Assembly: GCA_937146765.1 (NCBI GenBank)
Contig: CAKZRP010000037.1
Span: 186,001 to 250,000 of the forward strand
Reading direction: 5' to 3'
Origin: an uncultured Paracoccaceae bacterium
GTDB taxonomy: Bacteria > Pseudomonadota > Alphaproteobacteria > Rhodobacterales > Rhodobacteraceae
DNA length: 64,000 bases
Shown here: piece by piece, positions 44,179-53,157 of the stretch
How positions within the stretch are numbered: position 1 is the stretch's first letter
Layout of the letters: the number at the start of each line of letters is the position of its first letter
Notes under the pieces: generated by a model
The model's database searches: none
Told to the model about the DNA's origin: nothing
What the model saw: the letters and a program-made list of their open reading frames with translations, nothing else
Made by a program: the position numbers and the translations under genes

Positions 44179-45193
44179 CATCGAATGGTTCGAAGCCCTC
44201 TTTGACGCGCGCAACGGGCAGCGGCTCGACGATGGCCCCTCCGGCCGTCATGGGGTCAGCCGTGGGGCACAGGCCGAGGCGATTGCCGATGTGCTGCGCG
44301 CGGTGGATGCCGACGGCATCGTCATCATAGAGGCGCCCAATACCGGTCGGCGCCAATCCACCGTGCGGGCGCTGGAAAGCTTTGCCGCCTGGGCGGAGCT
44401 GCGCACCCGGGATGCGGTGATGGGGTTCTCCAACGACACCCAGCAGGAAATCGCCTTTCTGTTCGACAGCACCGTGATGACGGCAGAACATGCCCCGATC
44501 TCCTCGCCCCGCGCCCCGAGGTTTGACGGCACCTTCGAAATCGACCTCGATATCGACTCCCGCGCCGATCTGGTGCGCTTTTCCAAACCGCCGATGGAGC
44601 TGTTGGTGACCCCGTGGCAGGCGGCCCCTTTCCGACTCATCGGCGCGCATCTCAAATCAAAGGCCCCCCATGGGGCGCGCTCGCCGGAAGAGGCCCGGGC
44701 CCTCTCCATCGCCAACCGCCGCAAGCAACTGGCGCAGGCGATCTGGCTGCGCGGGCGGGTCGAGGATCATCTGGCGGCGGGCGACAGTCTTGTGCTGATG
44801 GGCGATCTGAACGACGGTCCGGGGCTGGATGAATACGAGGCGCTGTTCGGGCGGTCTTCGGTGGAGATCGTGATGGGGGCAGAGCTGTTCGATCCCCAGG
44901 CGCGCCAACTCCTGCGGCCGAATGTCCAGGGGCTTCCCACCACGGCGCGGTTCTACAACCATCAGGACAAGCGCTATTTTCAGGCGCTTCTGGACTACGC
45001 GATGATCTCGCCCGATCTCTGCGCCCATCACCCGCGCTGGCGGATCTGGCATCCCTTCGAGGATGCGGAATGTTACGGCAATTCCCTCCTGCGACAGGCG
45101 CTGCTGGCGGCGTCGGACCATTTCCCGGTCAGCCTCGAGCTCGATCTGCCACCGCTGGATGTACAGCCGCCGCCACAGGCCCCATTAACCTGA
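44159..45193 (+). CDS. Endonuclease/exonuclease/phosphatase-family protein
   Basis: 344-residue protein of the EEP fold. RLSTYNIEWFEALF (Asn), GIVIIEAPNTG (Glu), LIGAHLKSKAP (His), LVLMGDLNDGPG (Asp-x-Asn) and ASDHFPVSLELDL (Asp-His) are the metal and catalytic residues in the expected order. Substrate (DNA, RNA or phospholipid) unknown; no signal peptide. The ATG at 44159 lies inside the end of the J-domain gene. Converges with the LysR gene, overlapping its end by nine bases. Confidence 0.87.
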   Translation: MRLSTYNIEWFEALFDARNGQRLDDGPSGRHGVSRGAQAEAIADVLRAVDADGIVIIEAPNTGRRQSTVRALESFAAWAELRTRDAVMGFSNDTQQEIAFLFDSTVMTAEHAPISSPRAPRFDGTFEIDLDIDSRADLVRFSKPPMELLVTPWQAAPFRLIGAHLKSKAPHGARSPEEARALSIANRRKQLAQAIWLRGRVEDHLAAGDSLVLMGDLNDGPGLDEYEALFGRSSVEIVMGAELFDPQARQLLRPNVQGLPTTARFYNHQDKRYFQALLDYAMISPDLCAHHPRWRIWHPFEDAECYGNSLLRQALLAASDHFPVSLELDLPPLDVQPPPQAPLT

Positions 45194-46102
45194 GGTCTCT
45201 GCCATCTCGCGCAGCCAGTCGACGCAGGCGCTGACCGCCTCGCGATGAGCGGCGCCGGGATCCGTGGCCGCGACAACCCGCGCCAGGAGCCCGCCGACCA
45301 CGGGGCGAAAGCCGAAAGGCGCGATCAGGCGGCCGGAGGCAAGATCCTCCTGCACCAGCCGTTTCTCGGCGATGGAGATGCCAAGCCCGGCCGCCGCCGC
45401 CTCCAGGGCCAGGATATGGTGCGGATATGCCTGTTCCCGATCCGCCTGCAGGTGAATGCCGCTCAACCGGCTCCAGGCCTGCCAGGACTGGGGCGCTCCG
45501 GCATGGACCAGCCGCAGCTCCGTCGACCAATGCGCGCCGCGCTTTTGCGGTGCCCGGCCCGGCGCGCAGACGGCACCGTAGGCGGTATCGCCCAGAACGA
45601 TCTCCTCATAGGGGGGACCCTGATAGGTCTTGAGGTCCGGCCCGATCAGTGGCCCGCGCAGCCGGTCGTAGCTCAGGTAGAGATCGCAGGGCTCGCGCAT
45701 GTCGCGATGGGGACCGGACATCATCAGATGGATCTCGACCTCGGGGTGGGCGGCATAGAACCGGGGCAGGCGTGGGGTCAGCCAGCGGGTGGCAAAGGTG
45801 GCGCTGACCGCCAGACGCACCCGTTTGTGATTGCGCGGCGCCCGCAGCTCCCCGGACAGCTGCGCCAGTCGGTCCAGCATCGGGCCGAGGTCCTGCTGCA
45901 GCTGCCGCCCCCGCGCGGTGAGCTGCAGCCCGGTGCCGACCTTCTCGAAGAGCCCGCCGCCGAGATCCTCACCGAGATGCCTGAGTTGCTTGCTGATGGC
46001 GCTATGGGTGCGTCCCAGCTCCTCTGCCGCGGCGGTGACCGAGCCGAGCCGGGCGGTGGCCTCAAAGGCGGGCAGGGCGCCGAGGGGGGGCAGGTGGCGC
46101 AT
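45185..46102 (-). CDS. LysR-family regulator (GcvA type)
   Basis: 305 residues. The helix-turn-helix at residues ~8-65 contains LPAFEATARLGSVTAAAEEL and HSAISKQLRHLGEDLG; LPPLGALPAFEATAR is typical of the GcvA/AmpR branch. The effector domain follows. Target unknown; the most likely is the divergent DUF1127 gene, since a 6-8-6 inverted repeat lies between them. Confidence 0.88.
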   Translation of the reverse strand: MRHLPPLGALPAFEATARLGSVTAAAEELGRTHSAISKQLRHLGEDLGGGLFEKVGTGLQLTARGRQLQQDLGPMLDRLAQLSGELRAPRNHKRVRLAVSATFATRWLTPRLPRFYAAHPEVEIHLMMSGPHRDMREPCDLYLSYDRLRGPLIGPDLKTYQGPPYEEIVLGDTAYGAVCAPGRAPQKRGAHWSTELRLVHAGAPQSWQAWSRLSGIHLQADREQAYPHHILALEAAAAGLGISIAEKRLVQEDLASGRLIAPFGFRPVVGGLLARVVAATDPGAAHREAVSACVDWLREMAETSG

Positions 46103-46131
46103 GGCTGTGTTCCCTTTGCGACCAGAAGAGT

Positions 46132-46151
46132 GGAAAAGAACTCAATTTTCC
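46132..46151. promoter_or_regulatory. Possible LysR operator
   Basis: GGAAAA-N8-TTTTCC, an inverted repeat in the 99-base gap between the divergent LysR and DUF1127 genes, 30 bases from the LysR start and 51 bases from the DUF1127 start. Confidence 0.4.
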
Positions 46152-46201
46152 GGATGGTTTTTATCGATAGATTGGCCGCATTGGAACAGAGGAGTTTTCC
46201 C

Positions 46202-46453
46202 ATGGCCAGCACGGTTCTGCCCTTTCCGCGCCGTTTTCGCAGCCCGGAGGCCGAGGCCGCCCGATCCCCGGCAGCGCCGCCCGGCCCCCTTGGGCGGGTC
46301 AGGCAGGTGGTGATCCTCTGGCGGCAGCGCCTGACCCTGCGCCGCAGTCTCGAACGCGAATTGCTCAGCGCGCCGGCGGGGGCACTCCGCGATGCCGGAT
46401 GGGACCGCGCCAGCCTGCGGCGGGAGCTGGCCAAGCCGTTCTGGCGCGGCTGA
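46202..46453 (+). CDS. DUF1127-type small protein (83 residues)
   Basis: N-terminal half is Pro/Ala-rich; the C-terminal half has the DUF1127 pattern, RRSLERELLSAPAGALRDAG followed by WDRASLRRELAKPFWRG (family: ELxxLxxxxLRDIGlxRxxLxxExxKPFW). DUF1127 proteins in Alphaproteobacteria are linked to phosphate, carbon and RNA turnover control. Ribosome site GAGGAG. Divergent from a LysR gene. Confidence 0.75.
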   Translation: MASTVLPFPRRFRSPEAEAARSPAAPPGPLGRVRQVVILWRQRLTLRRSLERELLSAPAGALRDAGWDRASLRRELAKPFWRG

Positions 46454-46606
46454 TCCTTTCTGACCCTTTAGGCCGGGGCAACGGGCGGGCAGGGGCGAAG
46501 GCGCGACTCTTTCCCCCTCCCAATCGTTCTCTCTCCCCTGTCATTCCGGCGCGGACTGCCTACATTGGATCAGTAGTGAACCCTGACCCCTCGGGAGTGC
46601 CCTCTC

Positions 46607-47014
46607 TTGTCCAGCCGCCGCCCGCTTGTCCTTGCCCTCTGTCTTCTTGCCGCGCCCATGGCCCCGGCCCTCGCGCAGGAGGGGGACATGGCGGAGCCGG
46701 ATGCGGGGCGCAGCCTGATGGAGCGCGGCGCCGATCTGTTCTTCGAGGGGCTGCGCCGCGAGATGGCGCCGACGCTAGAGGAGGCCGCACGGCTCTTTGC
46801 CGAAATCGGCCCCTCGATGCAGCAGTTCCTTGCTGAAATGGGCCCGGCCCTGGCCCGGATCGCCGAGGATGTGGAGGACTGGAGCGCCTATGAGGCGCCC
46901 GAGATTCTGCCCAATGGCGATATCATCATCCGCCGCAAGGCGCCGCCGCCGGAGGGCGAGGCGCCGGACAGCGCAGGCCCCGAGGTCGCTCCGGACGGCA
47001 GTATCGAGCTCTGA
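46607..47014 (+). CDS. Secreted hypothetical protein (135 residues)
   Basis: Signal peptide RRPLVLALCLLAAPMAPALA, then an acidic helical part with repeated MERGADLFFEGLRREM and AARLFAEIGPSMQQFLAEMG. The tail EILPNGDIIIRRKAPPPEGE and VAPDGSIEL is short and polar. The family is sometimes labelled AAA+ ATPase in databases but no P-loop is present. The start is a TTG (46607) with GGGAG before it; no ATG fits upstream. Periplasmic, function unknown. Confidence 0.65.
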   Translation: MSSRRPLVLALCLLAAPMAPALAQEGDMAEPDAGRSLMERGADLFFEGLRREMAPTLEEAARLFAEIGPSMQQFLAEMGPALARIAEDVEDWSAYEAPEILPNGDIIIRRKAPPPEGEAPDSAGPEVAPDGSIEL

Positions 47015-47035
47015 GACCGCGCGCAAAGGCGGGGT

Positions 47036-48766
47036 TCAGCTGTCGAAATCCGCGGCCAGAAGATCCCCGCGCTTGCCTTCCACGGTGACCCGCACCTCGG
47101 CATTGAGCGTGTTGACCAGAGACATCAGCCGCGATTGCGCCACCTCGCCAAAAAGGTCGGCGCTTTCGGCGGGCAGTTCCACATGCAGCAGGCGCTTGCG
47201 CGGTTGCCAGCGCAAATGGCCGATTTCCTGACCTTCGCCCACCATCAGCATGGCGCCAAAGCGGATCGCCTTGCCGAGGATCTCCGCCTCCTTCTGCTTT
47301 TCCGGGGGCAAGAGGTCATAGAGATGTTCGAAATGGGTGCCCTGGCGCTTGTTGCGGTAGCGATGCAGCAGCGCCAGACCGAGGAAGATCCGTTCGGAAT
47401 GCTTGAGCCCGCCGAGGTTGGCGCGGGTGGCATTGTCGAAACAGACCTCGCCGCGATAGTCGGGATGCGCGCGCCAGCTCACGTCATGCAGCAGGGCGGC
47501 GGCCTTCACCAGCCGCATCTTGGCATAGGGCGCCCCGGCAAAGAGCGGTTTCACAAAGGCATAGAGGGTCTTGCCAAAGCCCGGCACCCTTGCGTCCTTG
47601 GCCTCGGCAAAGCGGGCCGCCTCGATCAGGGGATCGCGTTCGCGCAGCTTTTCCGGCATCTGCTCATAGAGCAGCCCCTCACGGATGCCATAGCTGGAAA
47701 TCGCGATATCCTTGGGGCGGAAGGTCTTCACCAGCCGCGACAGCACGTCGATCGCATAGGGCACCAGCGACATCCGCGCCGAGGAAATGCCGCAGTCCGC
47801 GCGCAGCTTCTCGAGGTCGCATTTCTCGATGAACTTCGCGGTCTCGCGCACATCGGCTGCGGTCATGCGGTACTCGTGCTGCACCAGCAGCGGGTATTTG
47901 CGACGCTGCATGTCGATGCGGGCAATGGCGCGCCAGCTGCCGCCGACGAGGAACAGCCGGTCGCGCTGGTCGCCGAGCTGGGCGCGCAGCTGCAGCATCA
48001 CCTCGTCGATATGTTTCTTGCGCCCGGCGCGCCCGCCCTTGATGTCCTTGAGTTTCAGCGGACCGAGGTTGGAGGTCACCCGCTTGCCCACCTCGCCGCC
48101 CTGGATCTCGGCCAGTTCCATCGAGGAGCCGCCGATGTCGCAGATCAGCCCATGGGCGCCGGGCCAACCAAGGAGCACGCCTTGCGCCGAGAGCCGGGCT
48201 TCCTCCTCGCCGGTGATGATGCGGATGCGCAGGCCGGTGGCCGCCTCCACCTCGGCGCAGAACTCCGCCCCGTCCGAGGCATCGCGCACCGCTGCAGTGG
48301 CCACCACGGTCAGCGGCTCCGGCAGCAGGCCCCTGGCCAGCACCTGAAACCGCTTCAGCGCCGCCAGGGCGCGGGCGCGCCCTTCCGGGTTCAGATGGCC
48401 GGTTTCCGACAGGCCGGCCCCCAGCGCGCACATGATCTTTTCATTGTAGAAATAAGCCGGGCTGCGGGCGGCGCCGTCAAAGATCACCAGGCGCACCGAG
48501 TTCGATCCGACATCGACCACGCCAACCCGCTCCAGCGCCCGCGCATCGGGGTCGTTGAACAGCGGTCGACCGAAAAATCCCCATTCCTCCGACCAGGCTT
48601 CGGCGCGCACGCCCGTCTGTTCCGCGACCGGGGCGGCACTCTCCGGGTCCGAAGGCTGGGCTGCGCCCGCAGCGACCTGATCGGGCGACTGGCTTGCGGA
48701 CGGGTCAGCGGACTGAGCGGGGGGCTCTGCGGCGGTCTCTGTCGGGGTATCGGTCGAGGTCGTCAT
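47036..48766 (-). CDS. ppx: Ppx/GppA phosphatase with long N-terminal extension
   Basis: 576 residues. After a ~78-residue low-complexity Thr/Ala/Pro/Glu-rich lead (MTTSTDTPTETAAEPP and on), the conserved core begins VGVVDVGSNSVRLVIFDGAA (acetate-kinase-like fold, phosphate loop), with CDIGGSSMELAEIQGG as the second loop and a C-terminal HD-like helical domain (LLHDVSWRAHPDYRG). Hydrolyses polyphosphate or (p)ppGpp ends. The usual partner ppk, expected next to ppx and hdaA in this group, is missing. Confidence 0.92.
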   Translation of the reverse strand: MTTSTDTPTETAAEPPAQSADPSASQSPDQVAAGAAQPSDPESAAPVAEQTGVRAEAWSEEWGFFGRPLFNDPDARALERVGVVDVGSNSVRLVIFDGAARSPAYFYNEKIMCALGAGLSETGHLNPEGRARALAALKRFQVLARGLLPEPLTVVATAAVRDASDGAEFCAEVEAATGLRIRIITGEEEARLSAQGVLLGWPGAHGLICDIGGSSMELAEIQGGEVGKRVTSNLGPLKLKDIKGGRAGRKKHIDEVMLQLRAQLGDQRDRLFLVGGSWRAIARIDMQRRKYPLLVQHEYRMTAADVRETAKFIEKCDLEKLRADCGISSARMSLVPYAIDVLSRLVKTFRPKDIAISSYGIREGLLYEQMPEKLRERDPLIEAARFAEAKDARVPGFGKTLYAFVKPLFAGAPYAKMRLVKAAALLHDVSWRAHPDYRGEVCFDNATRANLGGLKHSERIFLGLALLHRYRNKRQGTHFEHLYDLLPPEKQKEAEILGKAIRFGAMLMVGEGQEIGHLRWQPRKRLLHVELPAESADLFGEVAQSRLMSLVNTLNAEVRVTVEGKRGDLLAADFDS

Positions 48767-48905
48767 CGGGGCTCCGGAGCAGTTGCGCCTAGCGCGGTTA
48801 GGCTTTGGAAAGAATGGTCTATTCGCGGTGCTTGGTCAATTCGCACCGGCAGGGTGCCGCCGCGGCACGCCCGCGGGCAAGGCCGGCCGGTTGGCGGCAG
48901 ATCGG

Positions 48906-49592
48906 TCAGGGTATCTCGTTGCGGCGATCCTCGGACATCATCTTGATCGCCAGAGCCCGGCTCAGGGTGCGCTGTTCCGCCAGTGCCAGCCGGTCGAGCC
49001 GGTGCACCACCGCCTGCGCGGCCGCAAAGCTGCGGTCCATGCGCCCGACCAGATAGGGGATCACATCGGGCTTGGGCGTCACCTGCCGGTCATTGAACAG
49101 TTTCGCCAGCACCACCGCCAGGAGCGCATCATCGGGAGGCGTCAGCGCGGCATGGGTGGCCGCCTGCACCCGGCTTTGCAGATCCGCCAGGCCCAGGCCC
49201 CAGAGATTGGGCGCGGGCCGCCCGGTCAGCATCAGCCGGTGACCATGGGTCAGCACCATATTGTGCAGATGAAACAGCGCCTTCTGCGCCGGTCCATCCT
49301 CGGCGATCTCGGGCACGTCCTCCACCGCGATGGGGCCGCGCGACAGGGCAGGCACATCCGCCTCGGCCAGATCCTGGGCCGAGATCACCCGCGCCCCGCT
49401 CTCCTTGGCCCAGACATGGGCGAGATGGGTCTTGCCCGACCCCTTGGGGCCCGTCAGCACCAGCTTGCCCGAGGGCCAGGCAAAGGCGGGATCGATCAGG
49501 GCGACCGCCATCGCGTTGGAGGGGGCCACAAAAAAATCGTCGCGCCCCAGCGCCGGTTTGGCGGGCAGGTCAAAGCTGAGCTGTTCGGACAT
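48906..49592 (-). CDS. hdaA: DnaA-like replication regulator (Hda/HdaA)
   Basis: 228-residue AAA+ protein without the DnaA DNA-binding domain. The N-terminal QLSFDLP is the clamp-binding motif, the Walker A is GPKGSGKTH and Walker B lies in IAVEDVPEI; FAAAQAVVHRLDRLALAEQR is the sensor-2 end. Hda with the sliding clamp stimulates DnaA-ATP hydrolysis and prevents re-initiation. 51 bases downstream of perM, same strand; likely co-transcribed. Confidence 0.9.
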   Translation of the reverse strand: MSEQLSFDLPAKPALGRDDFFVAPSNAMAVALIDPAFAWPSGKLVLTGPKGSGKTHLAHVWAKESGARVISAQDLAEADVPALSRGPIAVEDVPEIAEDGPAQKALFHLHNMVLTHGHRLMLTGRPAPNLWGLGLADLQSRVQAATHAALTPPDDALLAVVLAKLFNDRQVTPKPDVIPYLVGRMDRSFAAAQAVVHRLDRLALAEQRTLSRALAIKMMSEDRRNEIP

Positions 49593-49643
49593 CTTCGGTC
49601 TCTGTCTTCGGCGTCGATACAGGCGCGTTGTGCGGGCCGGGGC

Positions 49644-50789
49644 TTACTCCGCCCGATCCTGCGCCGCATCGGCGCTGAGCGAGGAAGCATCCCGGTGACT
49701 GAGCCCCTGATAGAGGCGACTGTTCAGATACTGCTCCACCGCGAAACGTGCAACCACCCCGATGGCGGCGGCGACGGGTACGGCGATCAGCATCCCGACA
49801 AATCCAAACAGCGCGCCAAAGACCGACAGCGCCAGCAGGAGCCAGACCGGATGCAGGCCGACGGAATTGCCCACCAGCTTGGGGGTGAGGAAATTGCCCT
49901 CGACAAATTGCCCGATGGCAAAGATCCCCGCCACCAGCGCGATGCGCAGCCAGTCGGTCCCCTGCCGGATCATCTCGCCATCGGCGCCTTCCAGCGCGCC
50001 CCAGAACTGGAACAGCGCGAGGCCAATGGCCAGCACGCCGCCGAAGATGGCGCCGAGATAGGGGATGAAGGTGACCAGACCGGCGACGAAGCCCACCGCG
50101 AGGCCAAAGTTCAGCCCCACCAGCATCAGCGCCACCGCATAATAGCTGCCGAGGATCAGGCAGACCGTGCCCATGCCGCGGATAAAGGACGACAGCACCG
50201 CGTCGATCTCGCGCGCGAGCCGACGCACCACCGGCGCGTGGTCACGCGGCAACAGCTCGTCGATCCGGGCAACCATGCGATCCCAGTCCACCAGCAGGTA
50301 GACCGAGACCACCGGCACGATCACCAGCAGCACCACCACATTGAGCAGCGACAAGGCCGAGCCGACAAAGGTCTGCAGCAGCGAGACGCTCTTGTCCTGC
50401 AGCGTCTTCCACAGACCCGAAAGCACCTCCTGGGCGCGGCTGTTCTCCTCGAACAGGTCAGGGAAGCGTTCATGGGCGAAATCGCGCAGGTTGGAGAGCG
50501 CCTGCGGCAGAGTCTGCATCAGGTCGATCATCTGGTTGACCAGCATCGGCACGATCAGCAACAGCAGGATCAGGAAGGTCAGCACCGCGCCCACGGTGAT
50601 CACCGCGGTGGCGCCCTCGCGGCTGAACCCGGCGCGCTCCAGCCGGTCGGCCAGCGGGTCGATCATATAGGCGATGGCGCCACCGAGGATGAAGGGCAAG
50701 AGCACATTGCCGAGCGCCCACATCACCACGGCAAAGCCGATGGCGGCAACACTCCAGTATTTCAATTGCTTGCGGGCGGGCAGGGCCAT
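49644..50789 (-). CDS. AI-2E/PerM-family membrane protein
   Basis: 381-residue inner-membrane protein with about eight membrane segments, starting ARKQLKYWSVAAIGFAVVMW. ILGGAIAYMIDPLADRLER and GSYYAVALMLVGLNFGLAVG plus GFVAGLVTFIPYLGAIFGG are typical of the AI-2E/PerM family; members move small molecules or Na+/H+. ATG at 50789. Adjacent to hdaA, a conserved pairing in Rhodobacteraceae. Confidence 0.9.
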   Translation of the reverse strand: MALPARKQLKYWSVAAIGFAVVMWALGNVLLPFILGGAIAYMIDPLADRLERAGFSREGATAVITVGAVLTFLILLLLIVPMLVNQMIDLMQTLPQALSNLRDFAHERFPDLFEENSRAQEVLSGLWKTLQDKSVSLLQTFVGSALSLLNVVVLLVIVPVVSVYLLVDWDRMVARIDELLPRDHAPVVRRLAREIDAVLSSFIRGMGTVCLILGSYYAVALMLVGLNFGLAVGFVAGLVTFIPYLGAIFGGVLAIGLALFQFWGALEGADGEMIRQGTDWLRIALVAGIFAIGQFVEGNFLTPKLVGNSVGLHPVWLLLALSVFGALFGFVGMLIAVPVAAAIGVVARFAVEQYLNSRLYQGLSHRDASSLSADAAQDRAE

Positions 50790-50904
50790 GGTTGCGGGAT
50801 CCTCGCTCTGGCGCGTCAAAGGTCTTGTGCCCCGTGATCGCCGATAGGCCACGGGGTTGCAAGAGAGACTTGGGGTCTCGCTTGCGCAACGCAAGGGCCG
50901 GATC

Positions 50905-52662
50905 TCAGGCGGAGGGGCGCGCGCAGGGGGGCGGGGCCTCGCCGCAGCTGGCCTCACTCTCGCCGGTGCTGTCGCGCAGCAGCGGCGACAGCACCCGCAA
51001 CAGATCCGACTGCCGCAGCGGCTTGGCGATCCAGGCATCGAAACCGGCGTCGAGATATTGCGCCACCTGTTCATTCATCGCATTGCCGGTCACCGCGATG
51101 CAGAGCGCCTCGCGGGCCTGGTGGCGGGCGTGGCGACGCAGTTTCCTGACCACTTCGGTACCGTCATAGCCGGGCATCTGGATATCGAGCAGCAGGACAT
51201 CATAGGCGGTGGTGACCGCCCGGCCAAAGGCATCGCCGCCGTCAAAGGCCTTGTCCACCACTGCGCCGAGCTGCTCCAGCATCTTCTGCAGCACCAGCCG
51301 GTTGGCGGGGCTGTCATCGGCGACCAGCACCCGGCAGCCCTTGAGCAATTGCGGCAGCTCCTCACCCTCGTAGCTGGCCAGCGCCTCCTCCAGATCCTGC
51401 GACCCGTAGCTGATCGCGGCCGGCAGCAGGGGCAGGGACACGAAAAAGGAGGTGCCCTGGCCTTGGGTGCTGCTGGCACGGATGCGGCCGCCCATCAGCT
51501 CCACCATCTGCTTGGTGATGGACATGCCAAGGCCGGTGCCGCCCTTTTCGTGGGCGGTGGTGGCCTCGGCCTGGGTGAAGGGCTGGAACAGCGCCTCGAT
51601 CCGGTCGGAGGGAATGCCGCAGCCGCTGTCGCGCACCTCGATCTGCACCCCCAGCGCCGTGCCGCGCAGGCTGATGCAGACAGAGCCTTCTTCGGTGAAT
51701 TTCACCGCATTGCTGAGCAGGTTGCAAAGCACCTGGCTGAGGCGGAAACTGTCCCCCAGCCGCCGTTCGCCCGGTGGCAGATCGGTAAACTCCTGGCAGA
51801 GCGAGACCCCCTTGCGGGCGGCGGTGGCGGCAAAGAGCTTGCTCACATCCTCCACCACGGCGCGCAGGTCGAAGGGCTGCACCACCAGTTCCAGCTTGCC
51901 GGCGTCGATCTTGGCAATGTCGAGCGCATCGTTCAGCAGCCGCTGCAGGTTCTGCGCCGAGCGGTTCACGGTGCGCAACAGGTCGGTCTGTTCGCGCGGG
52001 TCCGAGGCCAGGCTGGTGGCGGCGCGCAGCAGCAGGTCGACCGAGCCGATGATCCCGTTGAGCGGGGTGCGGATTTCGTGACTCATATGGGCCAGGAAAG
52101 TCTTGCGGGTCTCGGCTTCGGCCTCGGCGCGGGCGCGCTGTGCCTCCGCCTGTGCCAGATCCTGACGCAGGGCGATGATCTCGTCCACCGCCTGCGCCAT
52201 CTGCTGGATGGTCTGCAGGTCACCATTGGTCCAGTCGCGGGGGGTCGAGTCGATGGCGCAGAAGGCGCCGATCGGGGTGCCATCGGGCAGATGCAGCGGG
52301 GCGCCGAGATAGGCCACCACATCGAGGTCGCGGATCGCCGGATTTCCAGCCACACGTGCATCGCTATGGGCATTGCGCACCACAAGCGGCGCATCGGCGG
52401 ATTGCACGTATTGGCAGAAACTATGCGACATCGGCGTCTGCCGCAGATCGCGCACCAATTCCGGCAGACCGATCGCGCTTTTGAAGAATTGCCGGTCCTG
52501 ACCGCGCTGCACCACCGAGATCGCCGTGGTCGGAACCGCAAGGATCCGGGCCGCCATCGCGGTCAGAGTATCGAGCGCCGGATCCCGATCATGGTTAACA
52601 AGTCCGATGTCCCGGACCTGGGCGTCATAGGCGTCTGGAGTCAGGAAAGCGGTTTGATTCAT
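50905..52662 (-). CDS. Hybrid sensor histidine kinase with N-terminal GAF domain
   Basis: 585 residues, soluble. Order: GAF domain (~15-165, PTTAISVVQRGQDRQFFKS, VVAYLGAPLHLPDGTPIGAF), a coiled-coil (~165-185), dimerisation/phosphoacceptor HisKA with H195 in HMSHEIRTPLNG, HATPase_c (~290-425, DSGCGIPSDR, GGTGLGMSI), and a receiver (~440-560) with phospho-Asp D493 in LLLDIQMPGYDG. No membrane helix, so it senses a cytosolic signal. The partner regulator is not adjacent. ATG at 52662; a TTG start at 52701 is less likely. Confidence 0.93.
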   Translation of the reverse strand: MNQTAFLTPDAYDAQVRDIGLVNHDRDPALDTLTAMAARILAVPTTAISVVQRGQDRQFFKSAIGLPELVRDLRQTPMSHSFCQYVQSADAPLVVRNAHSDARVAGNPAIRDLDVVAYLGAPLHLPDGTPIGAFCAIDSTPRDWTNGDLQTIQQMAQAVDEIIALRQDLAQAEAQRARAEAEAETRKTFLAHMSHEIRTPLNGIIGSVDLLLRAATSLASDPREQTDLLRTVNRSAQNLQRLLNDALDIAKIDAGKLELVVQPFDLRAVVEDVSKLFAATAARKGVSLCQEFTDLPPGERRLGDSFRLSQVLCNLLSNAVKFTEEGSVCISLRGTALGVQIEVRDSGCGIPSDRIEALFQPFTQAEATTAHEKGGTGLGMSITKQMVELMGGRIRASSTQGQGTSFFVSLPLLPAAISYGSQDLEEALASYEGEELPQLLKGCRVLVADDSPANRLVLQKMLEQLGAVVDKAFDGGDAFGRAVTTAYDVLLLDIQMPGYDGTEVVRKLRRHARHQAREALCIAVTGNAMNEQVAQYLDAGFDAWIAKPLRQSDLLRVLSPLLRDSTGESEASCGEAPPPCARPSA

Positions 52663-53157
52663 GAACAGGACATCTTTTAACAAGTGGCCAAAAACGGCCA
52701 AAAAACGCGGTTACTGCAATAGTGTGCCAAAATTCCAACCTCTGAATACTCACATTCAGCGTCAATGCGTCAAAAAACTGTCTCGAATTAAATTTAATTT
52801 TCCAGCTCCAGAATGGGTTGACGGGACGATCAAAATTAACCCTCCCCAAAAATGGCGAGGCCTCAGCCCGTTATCCGGTATGTGGACATATGATGACAGG
52901 GAGGCGTTAAAAAATTATCAGTTTTGATAGTGATTGCGCAGCCACACCTGCGGCTGAAATTTCATCACCCTGCAACCTGTGATTGACGCGCTTTCGGGCA
53001 AAGGGGCCGTGTTATCCACAGGCGCGCGGCCAGTCCGGGGCCATAGGCACCGATTTCTTGCCCCGGGCCGAGGGGGAGGGAGCGAATCTGCGCCCTTGTC
53101 TGACCTCGCCACACCTTCTAAACCGGGCCAAACACCCTTTGACCGCATGGAGCCCAT
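52663..53157. other. A+T-rich intergenic region
   Basis: 495 bases between divergent genes. About 52670-52930 is clearly A+T-rich relative to the rest of the window, with TTAAC-type and AAATTTAATTT-type stretches and the direct repeat GGCCAAAAAC/GGCCAAAAAA (52686-52705). A plus-strand frame (52661-52927) is open but has no family-like features. From 52930 the composition returns to normal. Candidate regulatory region for the histidine kinase and proS. Confidence 0.5.

Noticed and set aside
46607..47014. AAA+ ATPase label for the 135-residue protein
   Set aside because: No Walker A or B motif; it is a short secreted protein.
52661..52927. 88-codon plus-strand frame in the A+T-rich gap
   Set aside because: Begins inside the start of the histidine kinase on the other strand, lacks a ribosome site, and the A+T-rich DNA would give such a frame easily.
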